64,000 bases of DNA from Bryobacteraceae bacterium (GTDB lineage Bacteria; Acidobacteriota; Terriglobia; Bryobacterales; Bryobacteraceae). The position numbers and the translations under genes are program-made. The DNA lies in assembly GCA_025056865.1 (NCBI GenBank), contig JANWVO010000032.1, positions 62,001 through 126,000 on the forward strand, in the 5' to 3' direction. Below are positions 42,027 to 53,957 of this stretch, piece by piece; position 1 is the stretch's first letter, and every line of letters starts with the position of its first letter. The notes beneath the pieces were generated by a model. The model worked only from the letters and a program-made list of their open reading frames with translations, searched no databases and was not told where the DNA came from.

Positions 42027-43582
42027 GGCCTCTTCACCGTCGGGTACTGGACGCCGAGCTGTTCGAGATACGTCGCATAGCGCGCCGGGTTGTAGTAAAA
42101 CTTTTCGAGCTGCGGACGGAACCGCTCCATCTTCTCCCGGTTGAGATCGACCGGAGGCTTCTGGTCCGGCGGGATCAGCGACTGCCACTTCCGCTCCTTC
42201 GTCTGTTCGGCAAAATACTGCTTCGCGGCAGCGACAAGATCCGGGTTGAGCAGCAGGTCGAGCGCCGTCATCGCATGGGCCTTCGCGCCGGCGGTGGCGC
42301 CCTTGTGGGCGATGGGCGTCGCCATCGAAATCCCGCTCGACCAGTGGTGCCCGATCATGCCGGGAATGTTGCCCGGGAAGCGCAGCACGACGGTCGGCAC
42401 GTTCCAGCCGACCTCCGCGATGTCGTCCGATCCATAAGTGCGCCGAGAAGGATCCGGCGGACGCAGTTCGGTCACTTCCGTGCGGAGCCCTTCTTCCTTC
42501 ACGCCCAGCTCCTTCTGCGCGGCGCGCGCCAGCGCCTGGTCGGCTTCCGACCATTGCGGCATGCCGGCGCGCTGGATGTTGGCGTGCAGCGCCTCGGCCA
42601 ACGGCTTGTTGAAATGCCCCGGCCACGCGGCGCCGAGCGTGCGCTCGCTCACCTCGGTGTCGGTCATCATCGCAGCGGCGCGCGCGATCTTCGAGCCGAT
42701 CTCATGCAGCTCGCGGATCCGTTCGTATTCCCACTCGCGGAAGTAGTACCAGACGCGCGCCACCGGCGGCACGACGTTCGGCTGGTCGCCGCCCTGCGTG
42801 ATCACGTAATGCGAGCGGTGCTCCGGGCGCAGGTGCTCGCGGCGGTAGTTCCAGCCGATATTCATCAGCTCGACGGCGTCCAGCGCGCTGCGGCCTGCCC
42901 ACGGCGAGCCGGCCGAATGCGCGCTGCGGCCGCGGAAGGTGTACTCGACGCTCACCAGCCCGGTGCCCACAGGGCCGTAGCTCGTGCCGAACTCCGACGA
43001 GATGTGCGAGCTCAGCATCACGTCGAGGTCGCGGAAAAGCCCCGCGTTGACCATGTATGTCCTGCTGCCGATGAGCTCTTCGGCGACTCCCGGATACACG
43101 CGCAGCGTGCCGCGGATGCCGTGCCGTTTCATCAGCTCCTGCACCACCAGTGCGGCGGTCACGTTGACAGCCTGACCCGCATTGTGGCCTTCCCCGTGGC
43201 CGGGTCCGCCCTCCACCAGCGGCTTGTGCCACGGGATGCCAGGGGTCTGGGAAGTTTCCGGAAGCCCGTCGATGTCGGCCATGAAGCCGATCACCGGACT
43301 TCCCTGCCCCCACTCGGCCACCCACGCGGTAGGCATGCCCGCCACGCCGCGCGTCACGCGGAACCCGTGCTTTTCCAGAATGCCCGTGACGTACCTGGAG
43401 GTTTCGAATTCCTGATAGCCGAGTTCGCTGAACGAATAGATGGAATCCACCATCTCCTGCGTCAGCTTCCGCCGCCCCTCTGCCATTTCGGCGGCCGCCT
43501 GTTTCAGCTCGTCGAGCCGCGGCGCCTGCCCAGCCCGGACCAGTGCCGCGCCCGCGCATCCCAGAAACGTCCTTCGCAGCAT
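42023..43582 (-). CDS. Exported M20-family amidohydrolase (AbgB-like)
   Basis: The 519-residue product begins with Leu-Arg-Arg-Thr-Phe-Leu-Gly-Cys-Ala-Gly-Ala-Ala, a Tat-like or lipoprotein-like signal. It continues with a metallopeptidase M20 fold: Gly-Phe-Met-Ala-Asp-Ile-Asp-Gly-Leu-Pro, Gly-His-Gly-Glu-Gly-His-Asn-Ala-Gly with metal-binding His, Gly-Val-Ala-Glu-Glu-Leu and Gly-Arg-Ser-Ala-His-Ser-Ala in the dimerisation domain. The closest named type is p-aminobenzoyl-glutamate hydrolase subunit B, which cleaves amide bonds. The start at 43582 is the first that places the signal at the N-terminus. Confidence 0.87.
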   Translation of the reverse strand: MLRRTFLGCAGAALVRAGQAPRLDELKQAAAEMAEGRRKLTQEMVDSIYSFSELGYQEFETSRYVTGILEKHGFRVTRGVAGMPTAWVAEWGQGSPVIGFMADIDGLPETSQTPGIPWHKPLVEGGPGHGEGHNAGQAVNVTAALVVQELMKRHGIRGTLRVYPGVAEELIGSRTYMVNAGLFRDLDVMLSSHISSEFGTSYGPVGTGLVSVEYTFRGRSAHSAGSPWAGRSALDAVELMNIGWNYRREHLRPEHRSHYVITQGGDQPNVVPPVARVWYYFREWEYERIRELHEIGSKIARAAAMMTDTEVSERTLGAAWPGHFNKPLAEALHANIQRAGMPQWSEADQALARAAQKELGVKEEGLRTEVTELRPPDPSRRTYGSDDIAEVGWNVPTVVLRFPGNIPGMIGHHWSSGISMATPIAHKGATAGAKAHAMTALDLLLNPDLVAAAKQYFAEQTKERKWQSLIPPDQKPPVDLNREKMERFRPQLEKFYYNPARYATYLEQLGVQYPTVKRP

Positions 43583-43680
43583 GGGTTCATCATATTCGAG
43601 CCCGGGGGCTTCCGGACGCGCCGCTGCGGAACATTTTCCTGCCCGGTGCGTATAGAGCATTGAAGCGGAGCGATTCATCC

Positions 43681-44889
43681 ATGGCAAACAACGGGAGACG
43701 GAAGTCGAGAAAGATCTGGATCTGGACCGGAGCGGCTGCGGCCGTGCTTGCAGGCGCAGGCGTGGCCGTGCGGGCCGCGCTCAAGCCTGACAACCGGATC
43801 GACCCGTCCCGGATTGCGAAGGTCGAAAGGGGGGACATCGCCCGCGTCGTAGTCGCCACGGGCAAGATCGAGCCGCGGGCCATTGTCGAGGTCAAGTCCA
43901 AGGCCAGCGGCATCGTCAAGAACATCTACGTCAACTACGGCGACACGGTGCGCGCCGGCCAGGTGCTGGCTGAGCTGGACAAGGAGGAGCTGGAGGCCCG
44001 CGTGCGCGAGGCGCGCGCCAATCTCCAGGCCGCCCAGGCGATGGAAGAGAGCGCCCTGGCTGCCTATGAGCGCAACAAGGTGGAGGCCGAAGGCCCCGAG
44101 CTGCCCTTTCTGAAAGCGGCCATGGAGCGGGCCCAGCAGATGCTGCGCGACGGGCTCGTGGCGAAGAACGTGGCTGAGGACGCCGAAAAGGCCTATCAGC
44201 TCGCCCTCAACCGGCAGAGCGCTGCCATCCGCGCTCTTGCCGTGAGCCGCGCCGAGATCACGCGCGCCCGCGCGCAGGTGGCCCAGGCGAAGGCGGTGCT
44301 CGAGCGCGCCGAAGAGGACCTGCGCAACTCCACCATCGTGAGCCCCATCGATGGCCTCGTGCTCTCGCGCAACGTCGAGGTCGGAAACGCCGTGAGTTCG
44401 ATCCTTGTGCTTGGCTCGCAGGCAACGCTGCTGTTCACGCTCGGCGACGTCAGCGATGTCTTCGTCCGCGGCAAAGTGGATCAGGCGGATATTGGCAAGG
44501 TCTACCTTGGCCAGCCGGCCCGCATCGTTGTGGAGAGCTTCCGCGACCGCCGGTTCGAAGGGAAGGTCTACCGCATTTCGCCTTATGGGGTCGAAAAGGA
44601 TAACGTGACCACTTTCGAAGTGCAGGTGTCCATCCACAACCCGGGACGCGAGCTGAAGGCGAACATGAGCGCCAACGCCGAGATCATCCTGGAAGAGAAA
44701 AAGAACGTTCTGCTGGTGCCCGAAGCGGCGGTGATCTATGACAAGGACCGGCGCCGGAGCGTCGAGGTGCCCGACCCGTCGCAGGAGAAGGGCCGCCGGC
44801 GCGCCGCGGTACGGCTGGGCATCTCCAACGGCATCAAGACCGAACTGATTTCTGGGCTGGAAGAAGGCCAGCAGGTGATTCTCCAGTAG
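43681..44889 (+). CDS. MacA/HlyD-like periplasmic adaptor of an ABC efflux system
   Basis: The 402-residue protein has a basic N-terminus and one transmembrane helix (about 13-33). A biotinyl-lipoyl-like part (Gly-Lys-Ile-Glu-Pro-Arg-Ala-Ile-Val-Glu-Val-Lys-Ser) comes next, then a long alpha-hairpin (about 97-215, coiled coil), then Ser-Pro-Ile-Asp-Gly-Leu-Val-Leu-Ser-Arg and beta-barrel domains. Adaptors of this type link an inner-membrane MacB-like transporter to an outer-membrane channel. The two permease genes that follow are the obvious partners. The frame is open upstream, but the ATG at 43681 starts the real protein. Confidence 0.9.
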   Translation: MANNGRRKSRKIWIWTGAAAAVLAGAGVAVRAALKPDNRIDPSRIAKVERGDIARVVVATGKIEPRAIVEVKSKASGIVKNIYVNYGDTVRAGQVLAELDKEELEARVREARANLQAAQAMEESALAAYERNKVEAEGPELPFLKAAMERAQQMLRDGLVAKNVAEDAEKAYQLALNRQSAAIRALAVSRAEITRARAQVAQAKAVLERAEEDLRNSTIVSPIDGLVLSRNVEVGNAVSSILVLGSQATLLFTLGDVSDVFVRGKVDQADIGKVYLGQPARIVVESFRDRRFEGKVYRISPYGVEKDNVTTFEVQVSIHNPGRELKANMSANAEIILEEKKNVLLVPEAAVIYDKDRRRSVEVPDPSQEKGRRRAAVRLGISNGIKTELISGLEEGQQVILQ

Positions 44890-44907
44890 GCGGAGGAAGC
44901 CCGCCCG

Positions 44908-46167
44908 GTGAGTTTCCGCGACCTGGTCCGCGATACCGTCCAGACGCTGCTCGCCCACAAGCTCCGCGCGGGGCTGACGATGTTCGGCCTCGCGTGGGGC
45001 ATCGTCTCCATTGTGCTGATGACGGCTGCCGGAGACGGCTTCCGCGAGGGCCAGCAGCAGGTGGCAGCGAACTTCGGCGACAACATCTTCATCGTCTTTG
45101 CGGGGCGCACATCGATGCAGGCGGGCGGCGAGCGCGCCGGACGCCGCCTGATGTGGACCGTTCACGACCACGAGCTGCTGCAGCCCCTGTGTCCATCCTG
45201 CGAGTTCATCATTCCGGAGCTGACGCGCGGTGCAGTGGCCGTGCGCAGCGACTACAACGCGGCTTCCGTGCTGGTGAGCGGCAGCCAGCCGCCCTATCAG
45301 AAGCTGCGCGCCCTGCCGGTGGCCGAGGGGCGGTTCTTCTCCTGGCAGGACGAGGCGCAGGCGCGCCGCGTGGCTTTTCTCGGCTCCGACGTGAAGAAGC
45401 AGTTGTTCGCGTCCAGGCCCGCCGTCGGAGAGATGATCTCCATCGCGGGATTCCCGTACCTCGTCATCGGAATCATGCGGCACAAGGATCAGGACTCGAG
45501 CTACGACGGCCGCGACGTGGGCAAGATCTTCGTCCCTTTCTCGGCGATGGTCCGCGACCTGCCGCAGCCGCCCCCCTGGCCCTCCGGCACGGTGGACCAG
45601 CTCATCGTGAAAGCAAAGACGCTGGAGCAGCACGACGCCTGCGTGGCCGAGGTGCGCCGCGGCCTGGCCGCGCTGCACCGCTTCGATCCGCGGGACGAGC
45701 AGGCGGCGCCCGTGTGGGACACGGTGCGCGAGGCCCGCGCCTTCCGCACCATGACCGACGGGATGAAGTACTTCCTCGGCGCGATCGGCGTCGTGACGCT
45801 GCTGCTCGGAGGCATCGGCACCATGAACGTGATGCTGGTGGCCGTGCGCGAACGGACGCGGGAAATCGGCCTGCGGATGTCGGTGGGCGCGACGCGGCGG
45901 CAGATCCAGATGATGTTCTTTCTGGAGACCGCGCTCATCGTGTTCACCAGCGGCGCATTGGGGCTGGGCTTCGCGCTGCTCGTGTGCCGGCTGGTGAACC
46001 GCCTGCCAATGCCGCAGTACTTCGCCGGGCTGCTGCCTTCCTGGGAGGTTGGATTCGCCTGCGCCGGGTTGCTGGGGCTGGTGGCGTTCCTGTCGGCGAT
46101 GTATCCGGCCTCGCGCGCCGCCGCCATCGACCCGATCGAGGCGCTGCGCTTCGAGGCAGGAGGGTGA
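44908..46167 (+). CDS. MacB-like ABC transporter permease (first of a tandem pair)
   Basis: The 419-residue product (GTG start) has the MacB/FtsX layout: one N-terminal transmembrane helix (Ala-Gly-Leu-Thr-Met-Phe-Gly-Leu-Ala-Trp-Gly-Ile), a large periplasmic domain (about 50-280) and three C-terminal helices with Gly-Gly-Ile-Gly-Thr-Met-Asn-Val-Met-Leu-Val and Arg-Thr-Arg-Glu-Ile-Gly-Leu-Arg. It lacks the ATP-binding domain that MacB carries. The segment Thr-Ser-Met-Gln-Ala-Gly-Gly-Glu-Arg-Ala-Gly-Arg-Arg recurs in the next gene, marking a tandem duplication. Confidence 0.88.
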   Translation: MSFRDLVRDTVQTLLAHKLRAGLTMFGLAWGIVSIVLMTAAGDGFREGQQQVAANFGDNIFIVFAGRTSMQAGGERAGRRLMWTVHDHELLQPLCPSCEFIIPELTRGAVAVRSDYNAASVLVSGSQPPYQKLRALPVAEGRFFSWQDEAQARRVAFLGSDVKKQLFASRPAVGEMISIAGFPYLVIGIMRHKDQDSSYDGRDVGKIFVPFSAMVRDLPQPPPWPSGTVDQLIVKAKTLEQHDACVAEVRRGLAALHRFDPRDEQAAPVWDTVREARAFRTMTDGMKYFLGAIGVVTLLLGGIGTMNVMLVAVRERTREIGLRMSVGATRRQIQMMFFLETALIVFTSGALGLGFALLVCRLVNRLPMPQYFAGLLPSWEVGFACAGLLGLVAFLSAMYPASRAAAIDPIEALRFEAGG

Positions 46168-46171
46168 CGCC

Positions 46172-47434
46172 ATGCTGGCCATGATGCGCGAGATCCTCCT
46201 TCAGGCATGGGACTCGCTGCGCCGCAACCCGGCGCGCAGCGTGCTCACGATGCTTGGCATCGTGTGGGGCATCGCCTCGGTGACGCTGCTGCTTGCCTAC
46301 GGCCAGGGCTTCCGCGAACTGATGCTGCGGACCTTCCAGAACTTTTCGAAGTCCGCAGTCATCGTGTTTCCCGGACAGACCAGCATGCAGGCCGGAGGCG
46401 AGCGCGCCGGCCGCCGCATCCGCTTTGAGCGGGCGGATCTCGACGCCGTGCGTCCCGAATGTACGCTGCTGCGGCAGATCTGCGCCGAAACAATCCGCCG
46501 CGTTCCTGTTGCCTACGGGGACCGCGTCGTCAGCGTGCAGGTCCGGGGCGTATGCCCCGAATACGGCCAGATCCGCAGCGAATTCCCTTCCGAAGGCCGG
46601 TGGCTCAGCCAGGATGACGCGGCCGACCGGAGGCGCGTCATCTTCCTTGGCCACTGGACGAAGGAGAAGCTGTTCGCCGGACGCCCGGCCGTGGGCGAAA
46701 CCGTCACGGTGCAGGGCGTGCGCTTCACCGTCATCGGCGTGATGGACCGGAAGCTCAGCTTCGGCAACTACTACGGGCCGGACGACCGCAGCGCCTTCAT
46801 CCCTTACGAGACCGCGGCCGAACTCTGGGACGCCCGCTACCCCACGGCAGCCGTGCTCCAGCCGGTCGCGCCCGTGTTCGAAGAGGCGGCCGAGCGGCAG
46901 TTCCGTGCAGCGATGGCGCGGCGCCTCGGTTTCGATCCGCGCGACGAGCGCGCCCTGAATACGTTCGGCACGTCCACCATCCGGCCGATCATCGACGGGC
47001 TGACGATCGGGCTTCAGGCGCTGCTGCTGTTCATCGGCGCGCTGACGCTGGCCATCGGCGGCATCGGCCTGATGAACATCCTGCTGGTGAGCGTCACCGA
47101 AAGGACGCGCGAGATCGGGCTGCGGCGCGCGCTGGGCGCGAAGCGCTGGCACGTGGCGGCGCAGTTCCTGGCCGAGGCCCTCTTCCTCACGCTGGCCGGA
47201 GGCGCTCTGGGCGTGCTGCTGTCTTACGCGGTGACGTGGATCATCCCGCCGCTGCCGATGCTCAGCGCGCTGTTTGAAGACGACACGGGCAAGGGCGACC
47301 TCGTGTTGCGCGTGCGCGGCGCCATCGTGCTCGCTTCCGCAGCCGCGCTGCTTCTGGTGGGCGTGGCCAGCGGCCTGGCTCCGGCCCTGCGGGCGGCGCG
47401 GCTGGACCCGGGCGAGGCGCTCCGCGTGGAGTAG
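46172..47434 (+). CDS. MacB-like ABC transporter permease (second of the pair)
   Basis: The 420-residue protein has the same layout as its neighbour: N-terminal helix (Val-Leu-Thr-Met-Leu-Gly-Ile-Val-Trp-Gly-Ile), a periplasmic domain with the shared Thr-Ser-Met-Gln-Ala-Gly-Gly-Glu-Arg-Ala-Gly-Arg-Arg, and three C-terminal helices with Gly-Gly-Ile-Gly-Leu-Met-Asn-Ile-Leu-Leu-Val and Arg-Thr-Arg-Glu-Ile-Gly-Leu-Arg-Arg-Ala-Leu-Gly. The pair could form a heterodimeric transporter. No ATPase gene is adjacent, so one must be supplied from elsewhere. It starts four bases after the first permease. Confidence 0.88.
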   Translation: MLAMMREILLQAWDSLRRNPARSVLTMLGIVWGIASVTLLLAYGQGFRELMLRTFQNFSKSAVIVFPGQTSMQAGGERAGRRIRFERADLDAVRPECTLLRQICAETIRRVPVAYGDRVVSVQVRGVCPEYGQIRSEFPSEGRWLSQDDAADRRRVIFLGHWTKEKLFAGRPAVGETVTVQGVRFTVIGVMDRKLSFGNYYGPDDRSAFIPYETAAELWDARYPTAAVLQPVAPVFEEAAERQFRAAMARRLGFDPRDERALNTFGTSTIRPIIDGLTIGLQALLLFIGALTLAIGGIGLMNILLVSVTERTREIGLRRALGAKRWHVAAQFLAEALFLTLAGGALGVLLSYAVTWIIPPLPMLSALFEDDTGKGDLVLRVRGAIVLASAAALLLVGVASGLAPALRAARLDPGEALRVE

Positions 47435-47443
47435 CCTTGCGGC

Positions 47444-48655
47444 TCAGATCTTGAGGAACAGCTTCCGGCGGTACATGCAGTAGAGGATCAGCCAGTAGCA
47501 GCCAAGGATCGCCGCGCCTTCCAGCAGCGGCTGAAGGCCGTCGCCGAAGACGCGGAAGAAGTCTGGCCCGAGGTGGATGCGGAAGCTCGAGCGGAAGAAG
47601 TCCTCGAACAGGTGCGCCATCATGTAGGCGGCGATCGAGTTCATGCCGACCACGACGAAGGGCAGCGTCCAGCGGCGGCTGTGCCGGACATCAATCAGCC
47701 ACGTGAGCGCAGCCACGATGGCAAAGCAGGCGCCGCCGCTGAACAGCGTCCAGGCGGGCGTCCAGATGCGCTTCACCACCGGACAGATCCCGAGCCCGTG
47801 CAGCGCCAGCCCGGCCGCGATGCCCGCCCCGGCGGCGATCCACATCCTCGGGAGCGAGCCCTGCGCGCCCCGTTCGCGCAGCCAGCGGCCTGCGGCAAGG
47901 CCGAGGATCATAGTGCCGAGGGTCGGAATGAAGTTCAGCGTCAGGTAGCCGCCGCGGTTGGCCACGAACGGCTGCTCGCGGGGAAACAGATTCAGAAACC
48001 ACTGGTCGAAGGCAGCGCCCAGATTGCTGTTCTTGTTCCAGTGGGCCATGAAGCCGGTGAAGTGATGCGGCCAGCCGGGCGGCACGCCGACGCGCGCATA
48101 GTCGAAGTCCGGCCCCGGCAACGGGTACAGCGCCCAGGCCAGCCAGTAGCCGAACAGAATCAGTCCGAAGGCAGTCCAGAGCGTGCGCCAGCGCGCGAAG
48201 CCAAGCAGGAAGAGGAATGGGTAGCCAAGACCGATCTGCGTCAGCGTGTCTTCGAAGGTGAAATTCGTGCGAGGACTGTGCATCGAGCGCAGGAAGATGC
48301 CGAGCGCGATCAGCACCAGCGAACGCCACAGCGCATGGCCGAACATCCTTCCGAACGTGGCGCCACGGGCCAGCCGGCTGGCAATTGAATAAGGCAGCGC
48401 CACGCCCACCAGAAAGGAGAAGCCCGGCTGGATCAGGTCGTGCAACGAGCAGCCCGCCCACTCGACGTGCGTCTGGTGGAAGGCGAGAAACGCCCAGAAC
48501 GCATTTCCGGGAAAGGCGCGCGCGACTTCAGCAAGGCGCAGCACCTCCGCCATCATGAGGATCATGACGAAGCCGCGGAATACGTCCACGGCGATGTTGC
48601 GCTGCGGCGCTTCCGGGCGCGGGAGAGAAGAAGCGGCGGTTGCGGACGGTTCCAT
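47444..48655 (-). CDS. DUF5009/acyltransferase-like membrane protein
   Basis: The 403-residue protein has about ten helices. The N-terminal signature Ile-Ala-Val-Asp-Val-Phe-Arg-Gly-Phe-Val-Met-Ile-Leu-Met-Met and Gln-Pro-Gly-Phe-Ser-Phe-Leu-Val-Gly-Val-Ala-Leu-Pro place it with the heparan-alpha-glucosaminide acetyltransferase-like/DUF5009 group. Gly-Met-Asn-Ser-Ile-Ala-Ala-Tyr is the typical late motif. It is a distant relative of the DUF1624-like protein at 40908-42026. The acyl donor and acceptor are unknown. It converges with the second permease, with a 9-bp gap. Confidence 0.82.
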   Translation of the reverse strand: MEPSATAASSLPRPEAPQRNIAVDVFRGFVMILMMAEVLRLAEVARAFPGNAFWAFLAFHQTHVEWAGCSLHDLIQPGFSFLVGVALPYSIASRLARGATFGRMFGHALWRSLVLIALGIFLRSMHSPRTNFTFEDTLTQIGLGYPFLFLLGFARWRTLWTAFGLILFGYWLAWALYPLPGPDFDYARVGVPPGWPHHFTGFMAHWNKNSNLGAAFDQWFLNLFPREQPFVANRGGYLTLNFIPTLGTMILGLAAGRWLRERGAQGSLPRMWIAAGAGIAAGLALHGLGICPVVKRIWTPAWTLFSGGACFAIVAALTWLIDVRHSRRWTLPFVVVGMNSIAAYMMAHLFEDFFRSSFRIHLGPDFFRVFGDGLQPLLEGAAILGCYWLILYCMYRRKLFLKI

Positions 48656-48725
48656 TGCTTCAGGCGTCAGTCCGGTTCCGCAGTCTATCAGTTCCCGCCA
48701 GCCCAGTGCCGCGCGGGCGTCCGCG

Positions 48726-50447
48726 CTACTGCTCTTCTTCTTCCTCCGGCTCTTCGCCGAAGCCGGCGGTGCGGCGCAGGCTTTCCAGCGTGTCGCGCCG
48801 CGAGGGCAGCAGGATCTTGCGGTAGTCGCTCCAGTTGGCGGCGACCAGGAAGATGGCGAACAGCACGGAGCCGACCACCAGCAGCGTCACGGCGATGATC
48901 GAAGTGTAGTGCAATGCGGCCAGCCGCTCACCCTGGAAGAACATCGCCTCGAACTCGCGGCCGAAGTTCATGCCGAAGTAGCCCGTGATCATCGCGCCGC
49001 CGCCGAGAATCATGCTGAGCATGGTGAGGCGGTTGATCGATTCGGTGTTGCGCTGCTGGTAGATGCGCTCCAGCGTGTTGTTGAGCTTCTCGATCTCCTG
49101 CTCGAGCTCGGCCTTCATCGCCGGGACGCGGAACTCCTCGCACTGCATCTGAAAGTGCTCGATTTCCTCGTCCTTGTTGGCCAGCTCGCGGAAATACCAG
49201 TAGTTGGAAAACAGCTGCACCTCGGCCATCAGGCGCGTGACCAGGCGCGTGTCTTCCTCGCTGATGTCGTAGGAGCCGAACTTGCGGCTGAGCCGCCGCG
49301 AGACCAGCGCGGTGCGCTCGCTGAAGTCGAGCAGCGTGGCGCGGTAGAACAGCGCGACCACCACCTGGAGGTAGTAGCGCGACATGAACATCCGGTGGAT
49401 GAGGAAGCCCTCGCGGAGCTGGTGCTCGTCGCAGTCGAAGCGCCCCATGACGAGCGTCACGTTGGAGTAGCTGGTGAATCCGTAGAGCGTCCCCTGATGG
49501 GCCCACCGCCGGTAGACCTGGCGCCGCATCGCTTCGCGCGTGAACTCGCTCTCGTAGCGGTAGCCGTCTCCCCAGCGGTCCACGTAAAGGAAGCGCGACA
49601 TCAGGATTTCGTACTCCTCGCTCTGGTCGAAGTCCGGCTCGACGCTCGACGGATCGATCGACATGTACGAGTAGACGACCATGCGCTCGTCAAGCAGCGG
49701 TTCGAACTCCTGGGTGGAGTAGTTGAGGAAGTACAGCAGGTCGGTAATCAGGCGGCTGAGCGGCGGCAGATAGCCGCGCATGACGCAGCGCTGGAAGCGC
49801 TCCTCGCTGATGACAGCGGTCTCGCCGCCGCCCTCGAGGCGCAGTTCGAGATGGCACGGGACGCGGCCTTCGCGCACCTGGCGGCCGCTGGAAGGATACA
49901 CCTTCCGCATCATCTCGTTGATCCAGAGCGCCTGCGAGACGGAGATGTCGTTGGCCTCCACGCCAATGGTCAGGATGCCGATGCCATTGGCGAACATGAA
50001 CAGCCGCAGGTCGGTGACGCGGACGCTGGCCGAGCGGCCGCGCGAATCGGCAGCGTAATAGATCAGCTTCCGCCCGGTCTCGCCGAGGTGGGCAAGAGGG
50101 ATCGTGTACACGCGCAGCATGTTCTCGGGCGGGCCTTCGCCGCCGCCCACGCCGTCGCCCACGTCGAAGAACACGCGGCGGACGAACGGGTGGAAGAAGA
50201 CCATGTCCTGGTAGGCGAAGGAGTCCATGTCGAAGCGGCGGAAGGGATCCCGCTGCCAGCGGCCCAGCTTGCCCGGCACGGGCGAACCCGCGCCGGAGGC
50301 ATGGTCGTTGATCCACTCGTCCAGACCGGCGGTCCACAGCGTCTGCTTCGCCCAAACCCGCTGATGGTCTTCCATCACGGCTTCCTTGTCCACGGCAAAC
50401 GGGAAGAGGAAGTACGTGTGCAGATGCTGCGCCCGGGGCTCCATCAA
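48726..50447 (-). CDS. CorA-like metal ion channel with large cytoplasmic domain
   Basis: The 573-residue protein ends in two transmembrane helices, the first containing Gly-Tyr-Phe-Gly-Met-Asn-Phe-Gly near 488-495. This carries the GMN selectivity motif of the CorA Mg/Co/Ni channel superfamily. A long helix (Glu-Leu-Glu-Gln-Glu-Ile-Glu-Lys-Leu-Asn-Asn-Thr-Leu) precedes it, as in CorA. The soluble N-terminal domain is about 450 residues, much larger than the roughly 250 of ordinary CorA. It ends in an acidic tail (five consecutive Glu then Gln). Transport is expected, but the ion is not readable from sequence. Confidence 0.8.
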   Translation of the reverse strand: MMEPRAQHLHTYFLFPFAVDKEAVMEDHQRVWAKQTLWTAGLDEWINDHASGAGSPVPGKLGRWQRDPFRRFDMDSFAYQDMVFFHPFVRRVFFDVGDGVGGGEGPPENMLRVYTIPLAHLGETGRKLIYYAADSRGRSASVRVTDLRLFMFANGIGILTIGVEANDISVSQALWINEMMRKVYPSSGRQVREGRVPCHLELRLEGGGETAVISEERFQRCVMRGYLPPLSRLITDLLYFLNYSTQEFEPLLDERMVVYSYMSIDPSSVEPDFDQSEEYEILMSRFLYVDRWGDGYRYESEFTREAMRRQVYRRWAHQGTLYGFTSYSNVTLVMGRFDCDEHQLREGFLIHRMFMSRYYLQVVVALFYRATLLDFSERTALVSRRLSRKFGSYDISEEDTRLVTRLMAEVQLFSNYWYFRELANKDEEIEHFQMQCEEFRVPAMKAELEQEIEKLNNTLERIYQQRNTESINRLTMLSMILGGGAMITGYFGMNFGREFEAMFFQGERLAALHYTSIIAVTLLVVGSVLFAIFLVAANWSDYRKILLPSRRDTLESLRRTAGFGEEPEEEEEQ

Positions 50448-50503
50448 GCCGCATTGTACCCCGCACCCTTGCGGCGCCGTGCGATGATGGCGTTGAACCG
50501 GCC

Positions 50504-51283
50504 ATGAAATTCGCTGTGATTACCGGCGCATCGAGCGGACTGGGAGAGACCTTCGCGCGCAAGCTGGCAGCGCGCGGCTGCGGCCTGCTGCTGGCAGCGC
50601 GGCGCGTGCAGCGGCTGGAAGCCCTCAGGTCCGAGCTGCAACGCAGGCACGGTGTGGAAGTGGACTGCTTCCCCTGCGACCTTTCGAAGCCTGGCGAAGC
50701 CGAGGGACTCGCGGCGCGCATCGAAGCCGGCGCCACGCCCGACCTGCTGGTGAACAACGCCGGCTTCGGCACGCTCGGCTTCTTCCACGAAACCGACTAC
50801 GCGCGGCAGGTGGAAATGGTGAACCTGCATGTGCTGGCCACCATGCGGCTGACGCGCGCGGTGCTGCCCGGCATGATCCGCCGCGGCAGCGGAGCCATCA
50901 TCAACGTCAGCTCGGTGGCCGGCTTCTGGCGCAGCGGCGGAAATGTCAGCTACTGCGCCACCAAAGGCTGGATGAACGACTTCACCGAAGGCCTGCGCAT
51001 CGAGCTGGATCTGCTGGGCTCGCCGGTGAAGGTGCAGGCGCTGTGCCCGGGCTTCACCTACACCGAATTCCACGACGTGCTGGGCGTGGACCGCAACAAG
51101 GTGCCCCGGTGGCTCTGGATGGACGCCGATTCGGTGGTGGAAGCAAGCCTGCGCGGGCTCGAGGCGGGCAAGCTCTTCGTGATTCCCGGCTGGCAGTACC
51201 GCATCGGTGCGGCGCTTGGCGAGCTGCTTCCCTTCGGCCTGCGCGTGTGGCTCGAGAGGAAAAGTCCGCACAAGCGCCGCTGA
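50504..51283 (+). CDS. Short-chain dehydrogenase/reductase
   Basis: The 259-residue product is a classical SDR: Thr-Gly-Ala-Ser-Ser-Gly-Leu-Gly (7-14) for NAD(P) binding, Asn-Asn-Ala-Gly (about 84-87), a catalytic Ser in Ile-Asn-Val-Ser-Ser-Val-Ala-Gly and Tyr-Cys-Ala-Thr-Lys as YxxxK. Ala-Ala-Arg-Arg after the first strand suggests NADP preference. The substrate is unknown. It is divergent from the CorA-like gene and convergent with acnA. Confidence 0.9.
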   Translation: MKFAVITGASSGLGETFARKLAARGCGLLLAARRVQRLEALRSELQRRHGVEVDCFPCDLSKPGEAEGLAARIEAGATPDLLVNNAGFGTLGFFHETDYARQVEMVNLHVLATMRLTRAVLPGMIRRGSGAIINVSSVAGFWRSGGNVSYCATKGWMNDFTEGLRIELDLLGSPVKVQALCPGFTYTEFHDVLGVDRNKVPRWLWMDADSVVEASLRGLEAGKLFVIPGWQYRIGAALGELLPFGLRVWLERKSPHKRR

Positions 51284-51292
51284 GCCGGCGCG

Positions 51293-53920
<2,628 letters not shown>

Positions 53921-53957
53921 TGTAGCGGGGCGGCCCGCGCAGGCGATGCGCAGCGGC

